In this document: in pieces, positions 1 to 4,679 of the stretch
Position numbering within the stretch: the first letter of the stretch is position 1
Layout of the letters: the number at the start of each line of letters is the position of its first letter
Origin: NORP309 sp045107085
Lineage (GTDB): Bacteria; Pseudomonadota; Gammaproteobacteria; Xanthomonadales; Marinicellaceae
Reading direction: 5' to 3'
Assembly (NCBI GenBank): GCA_045107085.1
Contig: JBGCFT010000115.1
Span: forward strand, 1-6,397
DNA: 6,397 bases
The notes under the pieces: model-generated
Seen by the model: only the letters and a program-made list of their open reading frames with translations
Databases searched by the model: none
What the model was told of the DNA's origin: nothing
Translations under genes and position numbers: made by a program

Positions 1-89
1 GCTGCATCAGCTGTGTTGACATTGACAGCAAATAAAGATTGGCTGAATAATACTAAAGATGTGATAGCTGTTAATAATAATTTTTTCAT
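1..89 (-). CDS. comEA: ComEA-like helix-hairpin-helix protein, 5' end only
   Basis: My own reading of the minus strand from the ATG at 89-87 gives 29 complete codons running off the window edge. They begin MKKLLLTAITSLVLFSQ, a short basic start and a hydrophobic core typical of a Sec signal peptide, with likely cleavage after SLFA. The mature start VNVNTADAA matches the well-known opening of ComEA-type helix-hairpin-helix proteins (VNINTADA...). These are periplasmic or surface DNA-binding proteins, and some take part in DNA uptake during transformation. A Shine-Dalgarno AGGA lies at 101-98, eight bases from the ATG. The gene has its own promoter and points the same way as the operon to its right, but 231 bp separate them, so I treat it as independent. 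Only the N-terminus is visible, so another small exported HhH protein cannot be excluded. Confidence 0.75.
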   Translation of the reverse strand, partial: MKKLLLTAITSLVLFSQSLFAVNVNTADA

Positions 90-149
90 TTTAAATTTCC
101 TATAAGTTTGGTTAATTTGTTATTGCGTCATTGCGATAACATGGTGCCC

Positions 150-178
150 ATTATAGGCAACTGATAAAATTAAAATAT
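150..178 (-). promoter_or_regulatory. Probable promoter of the comEA-like gene
   Basis: The minus strand has a perfect -10 box TATAAT at 155-150, about 60 bases upstream of the comEA-like start codon. Seventeen bases further up, at 178-173, the sequence is ATATTT, a poor match to a -35 box, so the call rests on the -10. The implied leader is roughly 50 nt. It contains a short direct repeat ATTGCG-TC-ATTGCG (122-135) of unknown meaning. Confidence 0.4.
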
Positions 179-320
179 CGGCAAAATGCTTTTTGTTTGT
201 AAGAAAATTTTGACAACTTAAAGAAAAACACCTACAAAGTTTATTCATACAGGTATCTATTGGTTTATTGATTAAATAGAGTTTTGAGTCATGATTTTTG
301 TTTATTAAAAAATTTGCTAT

Positions 321-791
321 TCATGATGAACCATCATAATGAACTATGATGACTTTGGCCTTAGAGTATAAAGAGTTAAATGACTCTAACATAACTTTGT
401 GTGAGAATTGGAGGGACCTATTTCCAGAGCCAGCTCCAATTAATGGGAAAGCAACACTCTTAAACTTTTGTTGATTTACTATATTCATGGCATTCTCTAC
501 AGATTTTGTGATGGAATATTTATTCGCAAACCAAAACATATTGATTCCTGCTACATGAATAATTCCTTTGTAATTAAGACGACCTGCTGAAGTTAAACGC
601 GCCTCACCTAATGGGATAGAACCACATTTAGCCACTTCCTTGAAAGGCTGAATACCAGCGTTCTTTTTAATAGCACCTGATATTCCTTGTGGAATTAAAA
701 GCCACCATGGAATGATGTTTCTATTCCATGAGTTGACTATGACTTCTACATCTTGATGAATGATATTGCCTGAGACTATTTCAACTTTCAT
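321..791 (-). CDS. Macrodomain protein, divergent WWLL-loop type
   Basis: This is a complete single-domain macrodomain of 156 aa. The opening strand and loop read VEIVSGNI then VEVIVNSWNRN (residues 15-25), where typical macrodomains have VNAAN. Next comes a hydrophobic IIPWWLLIPQGISGAI stretch (about 26-41) in place of the usual glycine-rich GGGV loop. The second ligand loop, FPLIGAGSGN, is at 115-124. GEARLTSAGRL and IIHVAGIN (62-84) fit the middle strands. From memory, a widespread bacterial family shares the VN-WNRN...PWWLL...QG-SGAI signature; its exact substrate is not known to me. The likely role is cytosolic binding or hydrolysis of an ADP-ribose derivative. The start is supported by AAGGT at 801-797, five bases upstream, and by ATGA overlap with the preceding gene. 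It is the last gene of the operon. Family confidence is high and activity is unproven. Confidence 0.85.
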   Translation of the reverse strand: MKVEIVSGNIIHQDVEVIVNSWNRNIIPWWLLIPQGISGAIKKNAGIQPFKEVAKCGSIPLGEARLTSAGRLNYKGIIHVAGINMFWFANKYSITKSVENAMNIVNQQKFKSVAFPLIGAGSGNRSLQFSHKVMLESFNSLYSKAKVIIVHYDGSS

Positions 792-1252
792 GAATTACCT
801 TTAAACAGTACTAATGAATGGTCTTCGCCAGACAGCCCGGTCTCAATAATCTTTGAAATAATTCCCCAATCTCCACCACCAAGCCCAGCTCCTATTAATG
901 GATAACCAATTCTTAAACCTGAGTAATCTGCTTTTATTTGAGAAAATATGGTTTCAATAGCTTTGTAATCCACCTTGTTGCCACTACCTTTCCAATGAAA
1001 TTGGGTATATGCATTTATAATAATTAATTCATGTTTATCTGAAGAAATGTAAATGCTTGATGAGTAAGTTCCAAGTTTAGATTTGTCACCTTTGTTAGTA
1101 TCCAGATCTGCAGCATAGGCTTTTGGAAATTGATTCTTTATTGATTTAGCGATTCCAGCACCCATGGTACAAAAACAATTACAACCATGAATAATTACAT
1201 CAAATTTCCCTTCTAAACCCAGTTTGATTAAATCTCCTTTTATTGTTTTCAT
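788..1252 (-). CDS. Poa1p/TARG1-like macrodomain (possible ADP-ribose-1''-phosphatase)
   Basis: This 154-aa protein is one macrodomain of the Poa1p/ALC1-like class. Residues 1-8 read MKTIKGDL, followed by HGCNCFCTMGAGIAKSIK at 22-39, the first ligand loop of this class. A second loop, YPLIGAGLGGGDW, lies at 117-129. Yeast Poa1p removes phosphate from ADP-ribose 1''-phosphate, which is derived from the Tpt1/KptA by-product. Human TARG1, in the same class, removes ADP-ribose from acidic residues and from nucleic-acid ends. Because kptA is in the same operon, the phosphatase role is attractive, but deacylation or de-ADP-ribosylation fits the fold equally well. The start has AAGGA at 1263-1259, six bases away, and overlaps the upstream stop as ATGA. 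The C-terminus overlaps the next gene by four bases. No truncation is visible. Confidence 0.88.
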   Translation of the reverse strand: MKTIKGDLIKLGLEGKFDVIIHGCNCFCTMGAGIAKSIKNQFPKAYAADLDTNKGDKSKLGTYSSSIYISSDKHELIIINAYTQFHWKGSGNKVDYKAIETIFSQIKADYSGLRIGYPLIGAGLGGGDWGIISKIIETGLSGEDHSLVLFKGNS

Positions 1253-2169
1253 ACTTGTTCCTTCTGTTTATTAAATTCAAAAATTTCTTTTGCTAATTCT
1301 TCTATTGATTCACCTGATTCTATTTGATTTAATTCTAAGTTTTTCATGGCATCAAACCCATTAAAACAACCCCAGATAGCACCAGCCATAGCTGCGATTG
1401 TATCTACATCGCCTTTACCATTTTTTATATGTTTAAACATATCAAGAAAACTTGCATCACGAAAATATAATGCATAGCAAATTGCTGTAACACAAGAGTT
1501 TTTAGCCTCAATACTATTTCCTAATTGAGCGGTGAATTCATTAATCGGTGTCTTTCCATCTTGGAAGAAACCTCCCATATAAAGAATATCACCTTTAAAA
1601 CATCTTATTTCAGATGCGTTTCTTAAGCATTCCAATATGTCCGAAAGAGATTCTTGTTTTAATGCTTTTGATGCAGTTAATGCAACTAAAGTTGCTCCTT
1701 CTATTGCCTCAGGGTGTGCATGGGTTATTTCTGAAGTGAGTTTTACCTTCTCTTTTAATTCTTCTCCTGAATAGAATAATGAAAGTACAGGTGCTCGCAT
1801 CGCAGCTCCATTACCAAAAGAACCTTCTGCAAATTGAGATGTATTTGCCTGACTCCAATGTACTCCTTTTTTTATTTTCTTTAATGTCCTGGCTGCACCT
1901 GGTCCATAGCCTCTGGACCATTTATAGTTATTTGCAAAAGTTTGGGCTAAATGGTTTTGATTAACACCTTTATTCATAAGAATCGAGTTGATAATATCCA
2001 AAGACATTTGTGTGTCATCTGTAAACCTCATTCGACCATTTTTGCAGCCGAAAAAATGCCAAAGAGCTCTTTCTAAATACCCACCTTCAAAACTTGCGCC
2101 TAAAGTATCGCCAAAAGCACACCCTAATAAACAGCCTTTGATTTGATCTAGTGTAATTTTATTCTGCAT
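1249..2169 (-). CDS. ADP-ribosylglycohydrolase, ARH3/DraG-like
   Basis: This 306-aa protein of the DraG/ARH/crystallin-J1 fold is an all-helical enzyme with two active-site metal ions that hydrolyses ADP-ribose from proteins or small molecules. The full motif set is present: GCAFGDTLG (16-24), FTDDT (49-53, metal ligands), RGYGPGAARTL (86-96), GSFGNGAAMR (116-125), THAHPEAIEGA (149-159) and GDVDT (253-257, metal ligands D254, D256 and T257). The RGYG...GSFGNGAAMR pair resembles ARH3 more than nitrogenase-type DraG. ARH3 acts on serine-ADP-ribose, O-acetyl-ADP-ribose and ADP-ribosylated nucleic-acid ends. Length is normal. The start overlaps the end of the YmdB-like gene by 11 bp, with no clear Shine-Dalgarno, so translation is probably coupled. 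The substrate here is unknown. Neighbouring ADP-ribose enzymes support a clearing role. Confidence 0.92.
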   Translation of the reverse strand: MQNKITLDQIKGCLLGCAFGDTLGASFEGGYLERALWHFFGCKNGRMRFTDDTQMSLDIINSILMNKGVNQNHLAQTFANNYKWSRGYGPGAARTLKKIKKGVHWSQANTSQFAEGSFGNGAAMRAPVLSLFYSGEELKEKVKLTSEITHAHPEAIEGATLVALTASKALKQESLSDILECLRNASEIRCFKGDILYMGGFFQDGKTPINEFTAQLGNSIEAKNSCVTAICYALYFRDASFLDMFKHIKNGKGDVDTIAAMAGAIWGCFNGFDAMKNLELNQIESGESIEELAKEIFEFNKQKEQV

Positions 2170-2683
2170 TGCTATTTAGCTTGTTGAAAACTCTTTTGTA
2201 TTGTTTATGCGTTTTCTCATCAAAATTAACCAATAGTATTTCAATGGAATCCTCTTCATTTTCTAAATAGGACTGGATTGTATCTATAGCAATCTTGGCT
2301 GCATTTTCGATGGGGAAACGGTATGATCCACAACTTATTGATGGAAAAGCAATGCTACTAAGACGATGTTGTTTGAATAATTTTAGCGATTCTACATAAC
2401 ACGATTTTAAAAGTTCTGCTTCATTTTTAAACCCTCCATACCAAACAGGTCCTACTGTGTGAATGATGTAATTAGCTGGCAATTTAAATCCATCAGTAAT
2501 CTTGGCTTGTCCAGCTTTACATCCACCTAAATTTCGGCAAACAGATAGCAACTCTTTACCAGCAGCTCGATGTATTGCTCCATCTACTCCACCACCGCCG
2601 CATAATGAACTGTTTGCTGCGTTAACAATAGTATCCACTTCAAGCTTTGTAATGTCTCCTTTAATTAGTTTGATCGCCATCAT
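2159..2683 (-). CDS. ymdB: YmdB/MacroD-type macrodomain, O-acetyl-ADP-ribose deacetylase-like
   Basis: This 174-aa protein matches the MacroD/YmdB class closely. It has GDIT (9-12), then VNAANSSLCGGGGVDGAIHR from residue 20, with N24 and D34 at the places of the catalytic Asn25 and Asp35 of E. coli YmdB. HTVGPVWYGG follows in mid-protein, then FPSISCGSYRFP as the second ligand loop. E. coli YmdB hydrolyses O-acetyl-ADP-ribose, and relatives also remove ADP-ribose from aspartate/glutamate. In the second loop an arginine sits where glycine is usual (SxGxYGxP becomes SCGSYRFP), a possible specificity change. Two adjacent ATGs (2683 and 2680) could start the protein. The first abuts the kptA stop, and neither has a strong Shine-Dalgarno. 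Of the three macrodomains this one is the surest to be catalytic. Confidence 0.93.
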   Translation of the reverse strand: MMAIKLIKGDITKLEVDTIVNAANSSLCGGGGVDGAIHRAAGKELLSVCRNLGGCKAGQAKITDGFKLPANYIIHTVGPVWYGGFKNEAELLKSCYVESLKLFKQHRLSSIAFPSISCGSYRFPIENAAKIAIDTIQSYLENEEDSIEILLVNFDEKTHKQYKRVFNKLNSNAE

Positions 2684-3223
2684 TCATTTCTTAATATATT
2701 GATGCGGAATAAAGTCCGCCAGCCATATGTTTTCATTTCCTTCATAGAAATTTATGCCATCATTAAATGCTTTGTTAGCCTCAACTTTAAGAATCTTAAA
2801 TTTACTGTGCCAACGTTTGGCCACTATTTCAGCTGTCTTTTTATCGCTGGATAAATGTACATTTTGCCGATTCATGGCTTTCATTCCATCTTGTAAGATT
2901 ATCGCTGCTGTTTCTATTGGTGTCCCATGATATAAAATATCTGGAGGGCTTGATTTTTCTCTGACAATTTTAGTTTCGATAGAGTGTCCATAAAACGCTC
3001 TGATTCTATTTGCTTTGATTTCAAATCTTTGTTTACCACTAGTCTTTGTGATCTCTTCAAATACATTGATGTCAATTCCATCATAAATAGTATGACGAGA
3101 AGTTATCTGCTGTATTAATTCAGGTATATCAACCCATCCCTCTTTATCTAAAGAGATATCATATTCTTCTGGCTTATGTCTCAATATGTACGAGACTAAT
3201 TTGCTTAATTTAATTTTATTCAT
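2684..3223 (-). CDS. kptA: RNA 2'-phosphotransferase KptA/Tpt1
   Basis: This 179-aa protein is full length for the Tpt1/KptA family. The enzyme transfers an RNA 2'-phosphate to NAD, releasing nicotinamide and ADP-ribose 1'',2''-cyclic phosphate. Some family members also ADP-ribosylate 5'-phosphate ends of RNA or DNA. The N-terminal winged-helix part has LSKLVSYILRHKPEEY (6-21) and EGWV (28-31), then KTSGKQRFEI (60-69) and IRAFYGHS (74-81). The ADP-ribosyltransferase half has LYHGT (97-101), NRQNVHLS (118-125) and IWLADFIPHQYI near the end. The conserved Arg-His-Arg-Arg set can be read as R15, H16, R66 and R119. The usual IRA-QGHS appears here as IRAFYGHS. It overlaps the upstream gene as ATGA and its TGA touches the next ATG. 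Bacteria lack the eukaryotic tRNA splicing that needs Tpt1, so the native substrate is open. Confidence 0.95.
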   Translation of the reverse strand: MNKIKLSKLVSYILRHKPEEYDISLDKEGWVDIPELIQQITSRHTIYDGIDINVFEEITKTSGKQRFEIKANRIRAFYGHSIETKIVREKSSPPDILYHGTPIETAAIILQDGMKAMNRQNVHLSSDKKTAEIVAKRWHSKFKILKVEANKAFNDGINFYEGNENIWLADFIPHQYIKK

Positions 3224-3567
3224 TTTGTTTCCATCTTATTTGGTATGACTTCAATCAAACCAATTATATTGTTATTGAGTTCTTCTAAATCACTTGCAGG
3301 TATCCACCATTCTGTGCGGGTCAAACCACCTACAGCATGTATCTTGTAATTTTTGACAAACTCTTCTTTAACTTCAAAACGAGTTACATATCCATCGCCA
3401 AACTGTTTAAAATTCCACGCATTAACTTCATTGGCATATTCTTCTGTTGTCACGGGATAAAATATATCCTGATCTGGTAATCGTGGAGGCCATTTTTTGT
3501 ATCCACTTTCTATAACTAGATCCATTTCTTTTTGATTGCATGGTCTGTACATTGTTATTGTTTTCAT
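3220..3567 (-). CDS. 115-aa 'ADP-ribosylation/crystallin J1'-type protein, possible minimal ART fold
   Basis: This is a small cytosolic-looking protein with no signal peptide or membrane segment. Its text (TMYRPCNQKEM at 5-15, W26-PPRLPDQDIFYPVTTEEYA at 27-45, YVTRFEV at 60-66, TEWWIPASDLEELN at 85-98) recalls a bacterial family that databases label 'ADP-ribosylation/crystallin J1'. That family shares YRPVG..E, PPRLP.QPIFYPV..EYA and E.W.PA.ELEE.N, but it bears no resemblance to the DraG fold. I infer an ADP-ribosyltransferase-like layout because its order of elements parallels the C-terminal half of the adjacent KptA. Candidate NAD-site residues are R8, Y37 and E86. It has no clear Shine-Dalgarno and starts 11 bases after the 77-aa gene. 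The gene is real, judged by family match and overlap with kptA. Its function is unproven. Confidence 0.75.
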   Translation of the reverse strand: MKTITMYRPCNQKEMDLVIESGYKKWPPRLPDQDIFYPVTTEEYANEVNAWNFKQFGDGYVTRFEVKEEFVKNYKIHAVGGLTRTEWWIPASDLEELNNNIIGLIEVIPNKMETK

Positions 3568-3578
3568 ATTATTATTTA

Positions 3579-3812
3579 TTAATAAGGTGTATTCTTAAGT
3601 AATTCAGAAATCTTCTCAAACCCTTGCTCATTATTGATTTTTCCATCACAATAATCTTGGTATAGACTAAGAGGTAATGACTGCATAGTAGGTGGAATCC
3701 CCTCTAATGCACTTAAGTACACACATGAGTTATCCAATGCTGTAGAGAAATCATTAGAATGATTATCAAAAATATTTATTATCCTTTGCTTGATATCTTT
3801 ATTGTTCATCAT
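3579..3812 (-). CDS. Small acidic protein of unknown function (77 aa)
   Basis: I do not recognise this protein. It is soluble-looking, with no signal peptide or transmembrane stretch. It is slightly acidic and has two cysteines (C30, C55). A helical N-terminus (about 5-36) is followed by a proline-containing turn (EGIPPTMQSLPLS, 37-49) and a second predicted helix ending near residue 73. It lies between nrtR, which it overlaps as ATGA, and the 115-aa gene, so it is co-transcribed with ADP-ribose enzymes. A strong AAGGAG precedes it, which argues for real translation. Two tandem ATGs occur (3812 and 3809). The first gives the ATGA overlap, while the second has the better ribosome-site spacing. 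Possible roles are a specificity subunit, inhibitor or antitoxin, but nothing in the sequence chooses among them. Confidence 0.65.
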   Translation of the reverse strand: MMNNKDIKQRIINIFDNHSNDFSTALDNSCVYLSALEGIPPTMQSLPLSLYQDYCDGKINNEQGFEKISELLKNTPY

Positions 3813-4522
3813 AAACTCCTTGCAAAAAAATAAGGTTGCTTTGATTTGGCTTGATAAAGAGCCGCAGGGCGTCCACGTTCAGCACTGACTTCATCTAGTT
3901 CTTGGACTAAATCAGCTGCCATCATTCTTCTTCTAAAAGATTTTTTTTCCAACTTATGATCCATTAAAATTTCAAAGGCTTTTTGTAATTGTGACAAAGT
4001 AAATTTCTGAGGCAGTACATGGAATCCTATATCTGTGTAACTGACTTTATTGGCTAAACGTTCCCTTGCTAAATGTATCAACTCTTTGTGATCAAAAGCC
4101 ATCGAGCTTATGGCTACATCTTCCATAGACAACCATTTGACTTCATCACCAAACTCATTGGCTTTAATAACATCCACATAGGGCAGCAATGCAAAATACA
4201 ATGTTGTTACTGACCAACCTCTAGGATCTCGGCTTTTGTTACCAATGGTGGAGACTTGTTCCAAATATGGGCTTTTGACTCCGGTTTTGTTAAGTAGTTT
4301 TCTTAAAGCCGTTTCTTCAATATTAGAATCACTGCTTAAATCTATAAACCCACCAGGCAAAGCTAGCTTGCCTTTTTCTGGGAAACTAGAGCGTTTGACC
4401 ATCAATACTTTTAAGTCATTATCTATTAATGTAAAGATGCACAAATCTACTGTTACCAAGGGCGATTCAAACTCATTGGCATTGTATTGACCTAAAAATT
4501 CTTTTTCTGTTTTAGTATTCAT
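3809..4522 (-). CDS. nrtR: NrtR-family transcriptional regulator (Nudix-like sensor plus winged helix)
   Basis: This 237-aa repressor-type protein has an N-terminal Nudix-fold domain (about 20-150) and a C-terminal winged helix (about 160-225) ending in the family hallmark RGRPAALY (216-223). NrtR proteins control NAD synthesis and recycling genes. Studied members release DNA on binding ADP-ribose-type ligands. The Nudix box is recognisable (PGGFIDLSS from 56, then LRKLLNKTGV at 73-82) but decayed. The catalytic R-E-x-x-E-E pattern reads R74-K75 and N78-K79, and the spacing before it is longer than canonical, so hydrolysis is unlikely and a sensor role fits. It is divergent from nadM-nudix, its best-known type of target, and it heads the long minus-strand operon, so it probably controls itself and both arms. 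No good Shine-Dalgarno precedes the ATG. Confidence 0.93.
   Translation of the reverse strand: MNTKTEKEFLGQYNANEFESPLVTVDLCIFTLIDNDLKVLMVKRSSFPEKGKLALPGGFIDLSSDSNIEETALRKLLNKTGVKSPYLEQVSTIGNKSRDPRGWSVTTLYFALLPYVDVIKANEFGDEVKWLSMEDVAISSMAFDHKELIHLARERLANKVSYTDIGFHVLPQKFTLSQLQKAFEILMDHKLEKKSFRRRMMAADLVQELDEVSAERGRPAALYQAKSKQPYFFARSL
3816..3821 (-). promoter_or_regulatory. Ribosome binding site of the 77-aa gene
   Basis: AAGGAG reads on the minus strand three bases before the first ATG (3812) and six bases before the second (3809). The spacing favours starting at 3809, which would shorten the protein to 76 aa and reduce the overlap with the nrtR stop. It lies inside the nrtR coding end. Confidence 0.7.
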
Positions 4523-4566
4523 TTTAATAAGTTTATTCTAGTTAGTTAAAAAAAGTTGACTTATAT

Positions 4567-4581
4567 GTGGCACAGTGCCAC
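4567..4581. promoter_or_regulatory. Candidate NrtR operator 1, GTGGCA-N3-TGCCAC
   Basis: This is a perfect inverted repeat, GTGGCAC-A-GTGCCAC, in the nrtR/nadM intergenic region. It abuts the -10 of the nrtR promoter. The same core recurs at 5759-5773, before the NADAR gene, which makes a regulatory site likelier than chance. Assignment to NrtR is inferred from location. The other palindrome at 4590-4608 is a rival candidate. Confidence 0.55.
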
Positions 4582-4608
4582 TATACATATTGTCAGATAG
4601 ACTGACAA
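4580..4608 (-). promoter_or_regulatory. Promoter of nrtR and the minus-strand operon
   Basis: On the minus strand TTGTCA (4608-4603) and TATAGT (4585-4580) are separated by exactly 17 bases, a good sigma-70 match about 58 bases upstream of the nrtR ATG. The -35 is one arm of the TTGTCAG palindrome, and the -10 overlaps the edge of the GTGGCA palindrome. A protein bound to either site would block it, as expected for autorepression. Confidence 0.6.
4590..4608. promoter_or_regulatory. Palindrome TTGTCAG-N5-CTGACAA in the divergent promoter region
   Basis: It has two perfect 7-base arms with an ATAGA spacer. The right arm contains the -35 of the nrtR promoter. It occurs once in the window. It could be the NrtR operator, a second regulator's site, or part of a composite operator with the GTGGCA palindrome eight bases away. 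Confidence 0.5.
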
Positions 4609-4666
4609 CTAAAAAGTTCAAAAATAACAGATATAACTAATCAAATCGTTATAGATGTATTAACAA

Positions 4667-4672
4667 AAGGGG
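4667..4672 (+). promoter_or_regulatory. Ribosome binding site of nadM-nudix
   Basis: AAGGGG lies seven bases before the ATG at 4680 and fixes that start. It is part of a small inverted repeat (AAGG...CCTT) that could fold over the site. I did not find a convincing plus-strand promoter. TTGACT (4556-4561) with TATACA (4582-4587) has a 20-base spacer, which is too long, and TATAAC at 4632-4637 lacks a -35. Confidence 0.65.
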
Positions 4673-4679
4673 ATTCCTT

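Larger units (their letters stand above)
321..4522 (-). other. Predicted eight-gene ADP-ribose/NAD operon headed by nrtR
   Basis: Eight minus-strand genes run without a usable gap. ATGA overlaps join nrtR to the 77-aa gene (3812-3809), the 115-aa gene to kptA (3223-3220), the ARH gene to the second macrodomain (1252-1249), and the second to the third macrodomain (791-788). The kptA stop is directly followed by the YmdB-like ATG. The YmdB-like gene overlaps the ARH gene by 11 bp, and 11 bases separate the 77-aa and 115-aa genes. This spacing implies one transcript with translational coupling. The only plausible promoter is upstream of nrtR, and I find no convincing terminator after 321. That it is one transcript is inferred from spacing. 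Confidence 0.8.

Noticed and set aside
122..135. ATTGCG-TC-ATTGCG direct repeat in the comEA leader
   Set aside because: Two short copies only and no second occurrence seen; too little to call a regulatory site or repeat element.
323..337. ATGATG-AAC-CATCAT inverted repeat at the 3' end of the last operon gene, considered as a terminator
   Set aside because: Six weak AT-rich base pairs inside the coding end; the nearest minus-strand T-run is about 11 bases further on. Not a convincing intrinsic terminator.
1779..1964. Plus-strand open frame inside the ARH gene
   Set aside because: Lies entirely opposite a strongly conserved enzyme, has no recognisable domain and is explained as a shadow frame.
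2502..2702. Plus-strand open frame opposite the YmdB-like gene
   Set aside because: Proline/threonine-rich composition is the antisense image of the glycine-rich macrodomain loop; no family resemblance.
3220..3567. Calling the 115-aa protein an ADP-ribosylglycohydrolase because of its database-style name
   Set aside because: It lacks the TDDT, GNGAAMR and GDxDT motifs of the DraG fold and is a third of the length.
4236..4490. Plus-strand open frame inside nrtR
   Set aside because: Antisense to a well-conserved Nudix-like domain, with no recognisable protein features.
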